NCBI GenBank assembly: GCA_030621515.1
Contig: JAUXHN010000016.1
Span: 1 to 37,580, forward strand
DNA: 37,580 nt
Source of the DNA: Deltaproteobacteria bacterium
GTDB taxonomy: Bacteria > Myxococcota_A > Polyangia > JAAYKL01
Direction: 5' to 3'
Shown here: positions 8,689-16,405 of the stretch, piece after piece
Layout of the letters: every line of letters starts with the position of its first letter
Numbering within the stretch: position 1 is the first letter of the stretch
The notes under the pieces: model-generated
What the model saw: only the letters and a program-made list of their open reading frames with translations
Told to the model about the DNA's origin: nothing
Databases searched by the model: none
Position numbers and translations under genes: made by a program

Positions 8689-9548
8689 ACCCGGCACTTG
8701 CGGATATGCTTGCAAAGTACCCTCGAAGAAGCGCAGATGAGAACATCAACGCCCTTCGTGAAGTTCTTCAGGAGATAGCCCTGCTCGGCCTCTGGCGCGG
8801 GAAGTTCTTCGAAAATGCAGCCTTCTACGGCGGCACGGCGCTTCGCATCCTCTATGGGCTGGACCGCTTCAGCGAGGACATGGACTTCTCCACGCTCTCC
8901 CCAGACGACTCCTTCAACCTTGAGCGATACCACCCCTACGTGGAAAAGGAGCTCTCCTCCTGGGGTTTCACGGTCAAGATAGAAACAAAAAAAAAGTCTA
9001 CCCGAAGCGCCATCGAGTCCGCGTTCTTGAAAGCGAATACGAGAGAGCAGCTTCTGATCATAGAGGCCGGCGATCAGGTCGCCGCCGGCGTCCCTCCCAA
9101 TCAGGTGCTCAAGATCAAGTTTGAAGTCGATACGGACCCGCCACCAGATTTCGACACCGAGACCAGATTCTGCCTACAACCTATCCCCTTCTCGGTGCGC
9201 GCTTACACACCTCCCTGCCTCTTTGCCGGGAAGATGCACGCGCTTCTCTGCCGTAGCTGGAAAAGCAGGGTCAAGGGCAGGGACTGGTACGACTTCGTGT
9301 GGCACGTCGGGCGCGGTACGGAACTCGATTTGCACCACCTCGAGACCCGCATGCGCCGCAGTGGCCACTACTCCGAGGAGGAGACCCTCAGGAAAGACAG
9401 GTTCGAAGAGATCTTGATGGAGAAAATAGCCTCGCTGAACGTGGACAGGGCCAGGGCTGACGTTGCGAGGTTTCTCCCCGACACGTCCCTGGTAGAGATC
9501 TGGTCGCGGGACTTCTTCATGGCCGTGGCAAAGAAGGTGAAGGTTTAG
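8685..9548 (+). CDS. abiEii: AbiEii-type nucleotidyltransferase toxin
   Basis: A 287-residue protein of the AbiEii/MenT (DUF1814) nucleotidyltransferase family. The core motif is complete: GGTALR at 49-54, then RFSEDMDFS at 61-69, giving catalytic acidic residues D65 and D67. Later conserved blocks are also present: KIKFEVDTDPP, LFAGKMHALLCR with its lysine, and KGRDWYDFVWH near the end. Family knowledge: these toxins transfer nucleotides to targets, in some members to tRNA acceptor ends. A strong AGGGGGA site precedes the ATG, which overlaps the antitoxin stop by 4 bases; toxin synthesis is therefore probably coupled to antitoxin translation. All catalytic motifs look intact, so the toxin should be active. 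A hairpin lies about 50 bases after the stop, without a T run. Confidence 0.88.
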   Translation: MNPALADMLAKYPRRSADENINALREVLQEIALLGLWRGKFFENAAFYGGTALRILYGLDRFSEDMDFSTLSPDDSFNLERYHPYVEKELSSWGFTVKIETKKKSTRSAIESAFLKANTREQLLIIEAGDQVAAGVPPNQVLKIKFEVDTDPPPDFDTETRFCLQPIPFSVRAYTPPCLFAGKMHALLCRSWKSRVKGRDWYDFVWHVGRGTELDLHHLETRMRRSGHYSEEETLRKDRFEEILMEKIASLNVDRARADVARFLPDTSLVEIWSRDFFMAVAKKVKV

Positions 9549-9595
9549 AAAATGAGTTGCTGTATAGACATCAAAACAATATCGTCATCGGGCTA

Positions 9596-9631
9596 TCCTG
9601 CGTAGCTCGGCGGCAACCGAGCAGAGCAGGA
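9596..9631 (+). other. Strong two-part stem-loop upstream of mutL
   Basis: TCCTGC (9596-9601) pairs with GCAGGA (9626-9631), and GCTCGG (9605-9610) pairs with CCGAGC (9617-9622). The two 6-base helices are separated by a symmetric GTA/AGA internal loop and closed by a 6-base CGGCAA loop. No T run follows. It could be a leader element of mutL (a weak TTGCTG-17-TATCGT promoter would start transcripts near 9592), a 3' stabilising hairpin of the abiE mRNA, or an uncharacterised structured RNA. Confidence 0.55.
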
Positions 9632-9676
9632 CAAACGAAAAATAATAAACAACGAATTTCGAGGTCGAGGAAAAGC

Positions 9677-11446
9677 ATGACCGAAGTGAAAATCAGAGTC
9701 CTCGACCGCATCGTCGCCGATCAAATAGCCGCCGGGGAGGTGGTGGAACGCCCCGCGTCGGTCGTCAAGGAGCTACTCGAAAACAGCATCGACGCCGGCT
9801 CCACCCGCATCCAGGTGGAGGTGGACGGTGGCGGATCGATCCGCATCCGTGTCCTGGACAATGGGTTCGGGCTCACCTCTGACGAGCTCGAGCTGGCGTT
9901 CACAAGGCACGCCACCAGCAAGATATCCTCCATCGACGATCTCGAAAAGGTGGTCACCTTCGGATTTAGGGGCGAGGCTCTCCCGTCCATCGCTTCCGTC
10001 TCGCAAGTAACGGTTCAGACGCGAATAGCCGACGCGGTGGAGGGACACCGGCTGGTCATGAAGGGAGGCGAGGTGATCGAGCGCAGGGAGGTGGGATGTC
10101 CGCAGGGCACCGACTTCGAGGTAGCCAATCTCTTCTTCAACACACCCGCGCGGCTCAAGTTTCTCAAGAGGGAGAGCACCGAGACGGGACACTGCGCCGA
10201 AGCGCTGGTCAGACTGGCCCTGGTCAGACCGGAGGTCTCGTTCACCATGATCTCCAACGGCCGCAAGACCAGGGAGTTGGTCCGCGTGGAGAACCCACAG
10301 GAGCGGGTCGCCGCCCTTTTTCCGGACGAAGCACTCGCGGTGGCTCAGGGCTCGCACGGCGGGGTCGACGTCAAGGCGATCCTCGGTCCTCCCGAGCGCG
10401 CAAGGGCGGGAGCCGGCTCACTGTATACCTACGTCAACGGTCGCTTTATCCGCGACAGGACCCTCCTCAAGGCCGTAACCGGAGCATTCGCGGGCACACT
10501 GGATCCGGGCCGGTACCCGGTGGGATTCATCGCCCTTACCGTGCCGCCGCAGGCCTTCGACGTAAATGTTCATCCACAGAAGATCGAGGTTCGATTCGCC
10601 GATCGAAACGCGGTGTTTCGCGCCGTAACGCGAATAGTGGGGGAGATGGCCGCACGATCGGTGTGGGCGCTCGGCGAGGCGCCTGTTCACGAAAAACCCG
10701 GGAGCGGCCCAAATAAAATCTCCGAGAGCAAGGAGGACACATACGGGGAGATCCCGGCCGGAAGGTTCGTACCGCCGCCATCCCACCGGCCCGTCGGAGG
10801 TCCAGTGCCGACAACTCCAGCACAGACGCAGATGACGCCCGTCGCCCAGGATCCCGGCGCCGGTCGTTTTTCGTCCATGAGGTACATCGGCCAGGCCCGA
10901 GGCATGTTTCTCCTGCTGGAGGACGATCGAGATCTCGTCGTGATCGATCAACACGCCGCTCACGAACGCGTCACCTACGAACGCCTGAAGAGCCAGCTGG
11001 AGTCCGGTCGGATCTCGTCTCAACGCCTCCTGGCCCCGCATATGATCGACCTTGGTCCCTCACAGGCCGAGCGGATCGCCGGTTACGAGGAGAGGCTCAA
11101 GGATCTCGGACTCGAGGTGTCCCGCGCCGGTCCGGACAGGATCGCCATTCGCGCGGTCCCCGCCGAGATCTCCGGAACGTCGCCTGACAGACTCTTGGCT
11201 GATCTTGTCATCGCCCTCGAGGAAGGACGGAACGACTCGCGGGGAACCACGCAGGAGCTTGTTCTGGCGACGATGGCCTGTCACGGCTCCATCCGGGCTG
11301 GAAGGATCATCCAGGACGACGAGGTGACGGCTCTCCTTCGGGAAATGGACCGAGTCGATTTTGCCGGTCATTGTCCACACGGCCGACCTGTCCTGACACG
11401 CCTCAAATGGTCGGATCTCGAGCGTAGGGTCGGGCGGGATCGGTGA
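9677..11446 (+). CDS. mutL: DNA mismatch repair endonuclease MutL
   Basis: A 589-residue MutL. It couples mismatch recognition by MutS to strand incision. The N-terminal GHKL ATPase is complete: KELLENSIDAG with base E32, LDNGFG, TRHATSKI and GFRGEALPSIASV. A variable linker covers about residues 335-405, and the C-terminal dimerisation/endonuclease domain follows. The metal motif D424-Q-H-A, as DQHAAHERVTYE, fits the DQHA(X)2E(X)4E signature of nicking MutL proteins. ACHGSIRAG and GHCPHGRP near the end are the other active-site blocks. This form is expected in organisms without MutH. Translation starts at the ATG at 9677 after GAGG; the upstream open frame has no homology. The stop overlaps the GTG start of miaA, an arrangement (mutL-miaA) also seen in many proteobacteria. 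Confidence 0.96.
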   Translation: MTEVKIRVLDRIVADQIAAGEVVERPASVVKELLENSIDAGSTRIQVEVDGGGSIRIRVLDNGFGLTSDELELAFTRHATSKISSIDDLEKVVTFGFRGEALPSIASVSQVTVQTRIADAVEGHRLVMKGGEVIERREVGCPQGTDFEVANLFFNTPARLKFLKRESTETGHCAEALVRLALVRPEVSFTMISNGRKTRELVRVENPQERVAALFPDEALAVAQGSHGGVDVKAILGPPERARAGAGSLYTYVNGRFIRDRTLLKAVTGAFAGTLDPGRYPVGFIALTVPPQAFDVNVHPQKIEVRFADRNAVFRAVTRIVGEMAARSVWALGEAPVHEKPGSGPNKISESKEDTYGEIPAGRFVPPPSHRPVGGPVPTTPAQTQMTPVAQDPGAGRFSSMRYIGQARGMFLLLEDDRDLVVIDQHAAHERVTYERLKSQLESGRISSQRLLAPHMIDLGPSQAERIAGYEERLKDLGLEVSRAGPDRIAIRAVPAEISGTSPDRLLADLVIALEEGRNDSRGTTQELVLATMACHGSIRAGRIIQDDEVTALLREMDRVDFAGHCPHGRPVLTRLKWSDLERRVGRDR

Positions 11447-12390
11447 CCGACGAACACCCAAATGCCCCCACACCGATCTTCGTGATCGCCGGGCCCACCG
11501 CCACGGGCAAGACCGATCTTGCCGTCGCGGCGGCGCAAGCTCTCGACGCGGAGATCGTGGGCGCAGACTCCATGCAGGTCTACCGGCGTATGAACATCGG
11601 CACGGCAACGCCGACTCTGGACGAACTGCGGGGTACCCCCCACCACATGATCGATGTCGTGAACCCGGATGAAACCTACGACGTCGCCACATACATTGCA
11701 CAGGCGGACAAGGTTATTGCCCGGATCGCGGCAGGGGGCAGGCGCGTTCTTCTCGTCGGTGGAACGGGACTGTATATCAGGGTACTGCTGCATGGGCTGC
11801 AGGCGGGTCCACCACCCGATCCGGATCTTCGCGACGAGATCACAGCGAAGGCAAACGAGCTGGGATGGCCCTCGCTGCACATGGAGCTCGCCGACCTGGA
11901 TCCGAGGACGGCCCGGAGGCTTCACCCCAACGACGGGGTGAGGATCCTGAGAGCCCTCGAGGTGGTCCGGCAAAGCGGCGTGCCAATCTCCAAGTGGCAG
12001 GATGATCACGCATTCGAAGAGGACCGCTACCCGACCGCTATCGTGGGTCTCGACCAACCGAAGGAGTTGCTCCACTCCAGGATCGACAGCCGGGTGGACG
12101 GGATGATTCGAGACGGCTTTGCCTCGGAGGTCGAGAGCCTTATCGATGCCGGTTATCCACCAACTCTCAAACCCATGCAAGCGCTCGGATACAAGCGGAT
12201 GTGCGAATATATTGCAGGGGATCTGTCCATGGGCGAAGCCATAGAAAAGACAAAAACCGATACTCGACGCCTGGCGCGGCGGCAACGAAAATGGTTCAAT
12301 CGCGAGCCCGGTCTCGAGTGGATCGATCCAACAGCAATCAAGATCATCGAGGCCGCTGCTGATTTCTTCGACAAGGCGGAGGCGAAATGA
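11443..12390 (+). CDS. miaA: tRNA dimethylallyltransferase
   Basis: A 315-residue MiaA, which transfers a dimethylallyl group to N6 of adenosine 37 in tRNAs that read codons starting with U. The P-loop GPTATGKT is at residues 17-24. It is followed by the DSMQVYRRMNIGTATP substrate block, the GGTGLYIRVLLHG motif and the C-terminal RRLARRQRKWF tRNA-contact region. The length is normal for the family. The start is GTG at 11443, overlapping the mutL stop (GTGA), with a purine-rich GGGCGGGA just upstream; no in-frame ATG near the N-terminus would preserve the P-loop. The stop overlaps the start of the next gene by 4 bases, so translation of the three genes is probably coupled. Confidence 0.96.
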   Translation: MTDEHPNAPTPIFVIAGPTATGKTDLAVAAAQALDAEIVGADSMQVYRRMNIGTATPTLDELRGTPHHMIDVVNPDETYDVATYIAQADKVIARIAAGGRRVLLVGGTGLYIRVLLHGLQAGPPPDPDLRDEITAKANELGWPSLHMELADLDPRTARRLHPNDGVRILRALEVVRQSGVPISKWQDDHAFEEDRYPTAIVGLDQPKELLHSRIDSRVDGMIRDGFASEVESLIDAGYPPTLKPMQALGYKRMCEYIAGDLSMGEAIEKTKTDTRRLARRQRKWFNREPGLEWIDPTAIKIIEAAADFFDKAEAK

Positions 12391-14339
12391 AGATCGATTC
12401 ATCAGGCGCACGGTCTCTGATCGTCGCCGGGCTCATGGCGCTACTCGCCGCCTGCGGCTCAGAAAAGGAACCGTCGAAATCATCCACCATGGAGGAGGGT
12501 CCGGATCCGAAGCGATATGCTGTGGACGCTCCGATCGACGCGCCCTCCATCGGTCCACCGGACGCCGAGGTGACCGTGGTCTGTTTCTCGGATTTTCAGG
12601 CAACAAAAGGAGCCAGGAACGCCCGTTCCTTAAGAAAGATCGCGAAGAAGTTCGGGGACGCGGTGAGGATAGTCTACCGGGCGAACCCTCTTCCAAAGCA
12701 TCCGGACACCCACAGAGCTGAGGCTGCGGCCCGTGCCGCCCATCGTCAAGGCAAATTCTGGGGGTTTCACGACGCCCTGTTCGAGCGCCCGGAGATCCGG
12801 GAGATCGATCTTCTCGCGGCCGCCAAAAAGGCGGGTTGCGATATAGACAGGCTCTTGAAGGACATGGACGATCCACGGCTGATGGAGCAAGCGGCAGCGG
12901 ATCGGCAGGCGGCCCTGGAGATCGGAATCGACAACGCCCCGTTCAATTTCGTCAACGGTAGACCGCTTGGTCCCGTACGCTTCCCCGAAGATGCCTACTC
13001 CCTTGTAAATGACGAAATACGCCGGGCGAAATCGCTGGTAGCCGGTGGCAAGGCGAAGAAAGACGTTTACGAAACGCTCATCGCCGGCGCGAAGAAGCAT
13101 CTTCCCAGAACTCGAAACCCGAGACACAAGTTGCTCGATCCGAACACCCGATACCGGATCCCGATCTCGCCGGACGACCCGGTCATCGGACCTTCCGATG
13201 CGCCACTGACGGTGGCCGTCTTCATTGATTTCGAAAGCCCTTTTTGCGCGCGCAACTACCGCGCCATAGCAAGGTTGCCCGGGGAGTTGGCTCCGGATGT
13301 GCGCGTGGTAATCAAGCATTTCCCCCAACCTTCCCATCCGAGCGCGGATATTGCGGCGCAGGCGTCACTGGAGGCACAGGCGCAGGGTCTCTTCTGGGAG
13401 TATTGCAAGGCGGTCTTCGAAAACTGGGATGGGCTCGACAGGGAAAAGGTTCTGGAAGCCGCAAGGATCGCCGGTATGGACATGAACGCCCTGCAGGCTG
13501 CTCTCTCGGATGGACGTCACTCCGTGCGCGTCGAACGCGACAGGAAGCTGGCCGCCTCACTGGATCTCAAGGGAACACCGTACTTCTTTTTCAATGGAAT
13601 CATGCGAAGGGGTTCCCGCTCTTTTGACCAGCTTGTTGCCCTGTCCCTGCCCCGGATCCGGCACGCTTCGCAACTGCTTCCTCTGGACGGCGGTCCCGGT
13701 GATCTCTACGCCAGGATCATCGAGAATGGCGCCACCGAGCCTGTTTATCAGGAACCCGGATCCACCCCTTACGATCCGGAGATCGTGAGCGACGGGAAGC
13801 ACCGAGTGTACCACCTCGATCTACCGGACGACACACCCATGCTCGGATCCTCGGATGCTCCGGTCACCGTAGTGGAGTTCGGTGACTATCAATGCGGCGC
13901 TTGCGCCCGGGCCTCAGCCCTGCTCGAGAGGATTCGTAAAAGCTACCGGAACCGTGTAAGGATCGCCTACATCCACTACCCGTTACCGGGCCATGAACAC
14001 GCCTTCGTTGCTGCACAGGCAGCAGTCGAGGCGGCCGAACAGGGACGTTTCTGGGATTTTCACGAGGTTCTGATGGACAACCAGGGAAACCTGTCGCATG
14101 AGAACCTGATCGCCCTGGCCGGTAACAATGGACTTGATGCCGACAAGATGAGGATCGCGCTCGATCAGGAACTGCATGCGAATAGCGTAAGGAAACACCG
14201 GAAGCTCGCTCGCTCGCTGAAGCTCACCGGAACACCCTCGTTATTCGTGAACGGAAGAAAAGTCGGTGCTTCCCGCACGGAAACGGAACTGATTGCCCTG
14301 GTGGAAGAAATGCTCGCATTGCACGGCGATAAAAAGTGA
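12387..14339 (+). CDS. Lipoprotein with three tandem DsbA-like thioredoxin folds
   Basis: A 650-residue predicted lipoprotein (signal peptide ending LLAAC, lipidated C23) with three thioredoxin/DsbA-like units at about 55-205, 265-425 and 485-645. Each keeps the family fold landmarks, including the cis-proline loop (NAPFNFVNG with P185, GTPYFFFNG with P398, GTPSLFVNG with P617) and the helical insert. Only the third unit has a CXXC active site (C503-G-A-C506, FGDYQCGACARA). The second has SPFC with the single cysteine C287. The first has QATK with no cysteine. Unit three is therefore the likely redox-active oxidoreductase or isomerase in the periplasm, and the others may bind substrate or act as scaffolds. 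The ATG overlaps the miaA stop (ATGA). Its role in this operon is not known. The function of unit three is well supported by motif; the role of the triplication is inference. Confidence 0.85.
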   Translation: MKIDSSGARSLIVAGLMALLAACGSEKEPSKSSTMEEGPDPKRYAVDAPIDAPSIGPPDAEVTVVCFSDFQATKGARNARSLRKIAKKFGDAVRIVYRANPLPKHPDTHRAEAAARAAHRQGKFWGFHDALFERPEIREIDLLAAAKKAGCDIDRLLKDMDDPRLMEQAAADRQAALEIGIDNAPFNFVNGRPLGPVRFPEDAYSLVNDEIRRAKSLVAGGKAKKDVYETLIAGAKKHLPRTRNPRHKLLDPNTRYRIPISPDDPVIGPSDAPLTVAVFIDFESPFCARNYRAIARLPGELAPDVRVVIKHFPQPSHPSADIAAQASLEAQAQGLFWEYCKAVFENWDGLDREKVLEAARIAGMDMNALQAALSDGRHSVRVERDRKLAASLDLKGTPYFFFNGIMRRGSRSFDQLVALSLPRIRHASQLLPLDGGPGDLYARIIENGATEPVYQEPGSTPYDPEIVSDGKHRVYHLDLPDDTPMLGSSDAPVTVVEFGDYQCGACARASALLERIRKSYRNRVRIAYIHYPLPGHEHAFVAAQAAVEAAEQGRFWDFHEVLMDNQGNLSHENLIALAGNNGLDADKMRIALDQELHANSVRKHRKLARSLKLTGTPSLFVNGRKVGASRTETELIALVEEMLALHGDKK

Positions 14340-14342
14340 CTT

Positions 14343-14386
14343 TCCAGGAGGATTTTGCCACGGGCGTTGAATCAAAATTTCCTGGA
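14343..14386 (+). other. Inverted repeat between the triple-DsbA and AblB-like genes
   Basis: TCCAGGA-GG-ATTTT (14343-14356) is mirrored by AAAAT-T-TCCTGGA (14374-14386) around a 17-base loop. No T run follows, so it is not a classic terminator. It may protect mRNA or separate expression of the two neighbours. Confidence 0.5.
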
Positions 14387-14409
14387 TGGTAGTATGCCGC
14401 CCTTTCGAA

Positions 14410-14422
14410 CTCCTCAAAGGAG
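14410..14422 (+). promoter_or_regulatory. Small hairpin covering a ribosome binding site
   Basis: CTCCT (14410-14414) can pair with AGGAG (14418-14422) over a 3-base loop. AGGAG is part of the AAGGAGGG ribosome binding site of the gene starting at 14434. The CTCCT arm could also pair with AGGAGG at 14346-14351 in the upstream inverted repeat, giving two exclusive states. Regulation is only a possibility. Confidence 0.35.
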
Positions 14423-14433
14423 GGTTTTCATCG

Positions 14434-15387
14434 ATGGCCGAACGAAAAAAGAACAATATCAACCAGCTTTCAACGCGAATGGTTCGCAACAACGACATAT
14501 TCTGTTGCCTGTTGATCAACCAGGGTAACAAGTCGATCAGAGTGATTGATTTTCGCGGTGGCAATTTCCAGCTGAAGCACAATTACCTGGAGCGAATCCT
14601 TCTGGCCGACGGAATGCGCAAGATCTTCACCCTTATCGAACGCGACGATATGAGCGGCTGGAGCCGCGTCGGTTACCACAGGGAAGGAACCATTCCAGGC
14701 TACTACAAGAGGTCCGACGCCTACATAATGGCCCGGATCTATGACGATGATTGGGAGGGAATTCGCGATATCGAGGACCAACCGGAAAGAAAGAACATCC
14801 TCAACGAGGCAAAGATTCTGGGCAATGATCTCACCAATCTCAAGGCCTCCGGGCTCAAGGCCGAGCACGTGGCAGCAGAGGAGATCTCCGGTCTCCTCAA
14901 GAACGAGTTTGCGCGCCTGACAAAAAAGGCTTCAAGGGCCAAGAAGACCAAGAGCGCAAAGACAACGGGCAGCAAGGAAGCCAAGAAAACGTCTTTCAGC
15001 CAGGTCATCGAAGATCCGGTATTCCCCCAGTTCAGCAGGGAAACGGACAACCATTTCTTCATCTGCAGCAACCGTCGCACAAAACAGATCAACCTCTTCG
15101 GCGCCGAGTATCAGGGGTGCTTCGGAAACGCGAAGATGGACCTCTTTTTCAAGCCCAAATCAAGGACCGATCTCGCCATCGCCCGACACGGCCTCAATTC
15201 GTTCATCGACTGGCTCGAGGTCATCGGCGCCGTTGCGATCTTCTCACTCGTCCGAGCGGACGATCTTGAGACCAACGCCCTTTTCTTCAGCGCCGGCTTT
15301 CGCAACAGCGGCTGGATGCACCGCCAGCTGATTACCAGAGAGGGGCCGGTAGATCAGATCCTCTGGACCAAGAAGCTCACTGTATGA
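14434..15387 (+). CDS. AblB-like GNAT-fold protein (beta-lysine acetyltransferase relative)
   Basis: A 317-residue protein whose two ends resemble AblB, the acetyltransferase that makes the osmolyte N-epsilon-acetyl-beta-lysine. Residues 50-95 include RVGYHREGTIPGYYKRSDAY, which fits the AblB N-terminal block GY..E..IP..Y....D.Y. Residues 270-317 include LVRADDLETNALFFSAGF, fitting the final GNAT strand and helix. Between them is a Lys/Ala/Thr-rich linker (about 170-200). The acetyl-CoA loop, usually R-G-x-G-x-A, reads SRTDLA here, so catalysis is doubtful. No lysine 2,3-aminomutase (ablA) is nearby. The ATG at 14434 was chosen for the strong AAGGAGGG site; a longer frame from 14386 has none. 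The stop overlaps the next gene (ATGA). The alternative is a non-catalytic or different GNAT protein. Confidence 0.55.
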   Translation: MAERKKNNINQLSTRMVRNNDIFCCLLINQGNKSIRVIDFRGGNFQLKHNYLERILLADGMRKIFTLIERDDMSGWSRVGYHREGTIPGYYKRSDAYIMARIYDDDWEGIRDIEDQPERKNILNEAKILGNDLTNLKASGLKAEHVAAEEISGLLKNEFARLTKKASRAKKTKSAKTTGSKEAKKTSFSQVIEDPVFPQFSRETDNHFFICSNRRTKQINLFGAEYQGCFGNAKMDLFFKPKSRTDLAIARHGLNSFIDWLEVIGAVAIFSLVRADDLETNALFFSAGFRNSGWMHRQLITREGPVDQILWTKKLTV

Positions 15388-16340
15388 CCGATCCGGCCAC
15401 CCTGACGGCCAACCTCCTTTCCAACGCGCTACAAAATGTGCATTCCAGTTGCACCGAGGAGCAGCGCGTCGCTCGGCAACTCCTTCGTGGAGTCGACCCC
15501 TTTGAGCGTTTCGTTCCGGCCAGGCTCCTCCTGGAAGCTCTCAAGACCCACCTGGATCAACACCGACTGCCCGAAAAACCTGTGGTCCTCTTCATGGACA
15601 GGCTCGGCGGGGGCGATGGCGCTCACGCGGCTGCGCCGATCATCGACACCCTCGGAAAGCGTTTCAGGGGGGCGTCCTTCATCCACGTTTCCTTCGCCAC
15701 ACCTTCCCGCGGGTTGGGTTCCCTGCTGCGAGGCAATCTCACCAGATCGGGAGCCGAACACGGTGTTCTGGTCGATGTGGTATCCTACAATCGCCCGGCC
15801 GAGGGTCTCGATCTGGATTCCCGGCAAATCGAGGCGATACACAACGAGTGCGATCTGTTGATCACATACTCTCCGGGCGGAGCCGGTGGGTTATTGCCCT
15901 ACCCGGCTCATCCGAAGGGCGATCCACTGCTCGCCCTGTCCCACGTGTGCGTCCTCTCCTTTCCCGATCCCGAGTCATCAGTGGCCGATCTCCCCGGATA
16001 CCGCACGGTAATCGAAGCGGAACCGGGGCTGTGCTCTCTACTTCTCAGGATGCAGGTCATGAACGATAGCGGACAACTGGAGGAACTGGCCAGATGTACC
16101 CTCGGCCCCGACGGCGACGCGGAGGATCGACTGTGGGTTCTTCTCGATAACGCCAGGAGACGCCGATACTGCCTTTTCATCGAGCCCATGTCCGGTGGAC
16201 GTCCGGCCGGTGCGCCTGTCCACTGCCCGTGCCGCACACTCTTGAATCGCGGGCTGATCAATGATGTTTCCGTCAATCGTATCGTTCCCGCAGGAAATCG
16301 CCTGTTGACTGTAGCGGTGGGAAAGGAAACCCTCACATGA
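15384..16340 (+). CDS. Hypothetical protein, operon partner of the AblB-like gene
   Basis: A 318-residue protein that I do not recognise. It has no signal peptide or membrane segment, so it is probably cytoplasmic. Residues 65-190 look like an alpha/beta fold with a Gly-rich loop (MDRLGGGDGAHAAAP), LLITYSPGGAGG and a hydrophobic LSHVCVLSFPDP strand. Near the C-terminus there is a Cys pair in HCPCRTLLNRG. It is translationally coupled to the preceding gene by an ATGA overlap, which suggests a shared job with the AblB-like protein. Its stop also overlaps an ATG at 16337, but the following gene more likely starts at 16406. Confidence 0.75.
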   Translation: MTDPATLTANLLSNALQNVHSSCTEEQRVARQLLRGVDPFERFVPARLLLEALKTHLDQHRLPEKPVVLFMDRLGGGDGAHAAAPIIDTLGKRFRGASFIHVSFATPSRGLGSLLRGNLTRSGAEHGVLVDVVSYNRPAEGLDLDSRQIEAIHNECDLLITYSPGGAGGLLPYPAHPKGDPLLALSHVCVLSFPDPESSVADLPGYRTVIEAEPGLCSLLLRMQVMNDSGQLEELARCTLGPDGDAEDRLWVLLDNARRRRYCLFIEPMSGGRPAGAPVHCPCRTLLNRGLINDVSVNRIVPAGNRLLTVAVGKETLT

Positions 16341-16405
16341 ACGTCCGCTCTGGACGACATCAATACTCCTGGGTTACAAGTAGCCAAACTTCAAGGAGGT
16401 TCCCC

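Noticed and set aside
8047-9548. A larger, new defence island around the AbiE pair
   Set aside because: Neighbours are housekeeping genes (activase, mutL, miaA); no nuclease, helicase, integrase or recombinase is present.
14386-14433. Longer start for the AblB-like gene
   Set aside because: It lacks a ribosome binding site and would run through the hairpin and the AAGGAGGG site that serves the ATG at 14434.
16337-16405. ATG overlapping the previous stop as start of the lipoprotein
   Set aside because: It would place 23 polar residues before the signal peptide, while the ATG at 16406 has a perfect ribosome binding site and starts the signal peptide.
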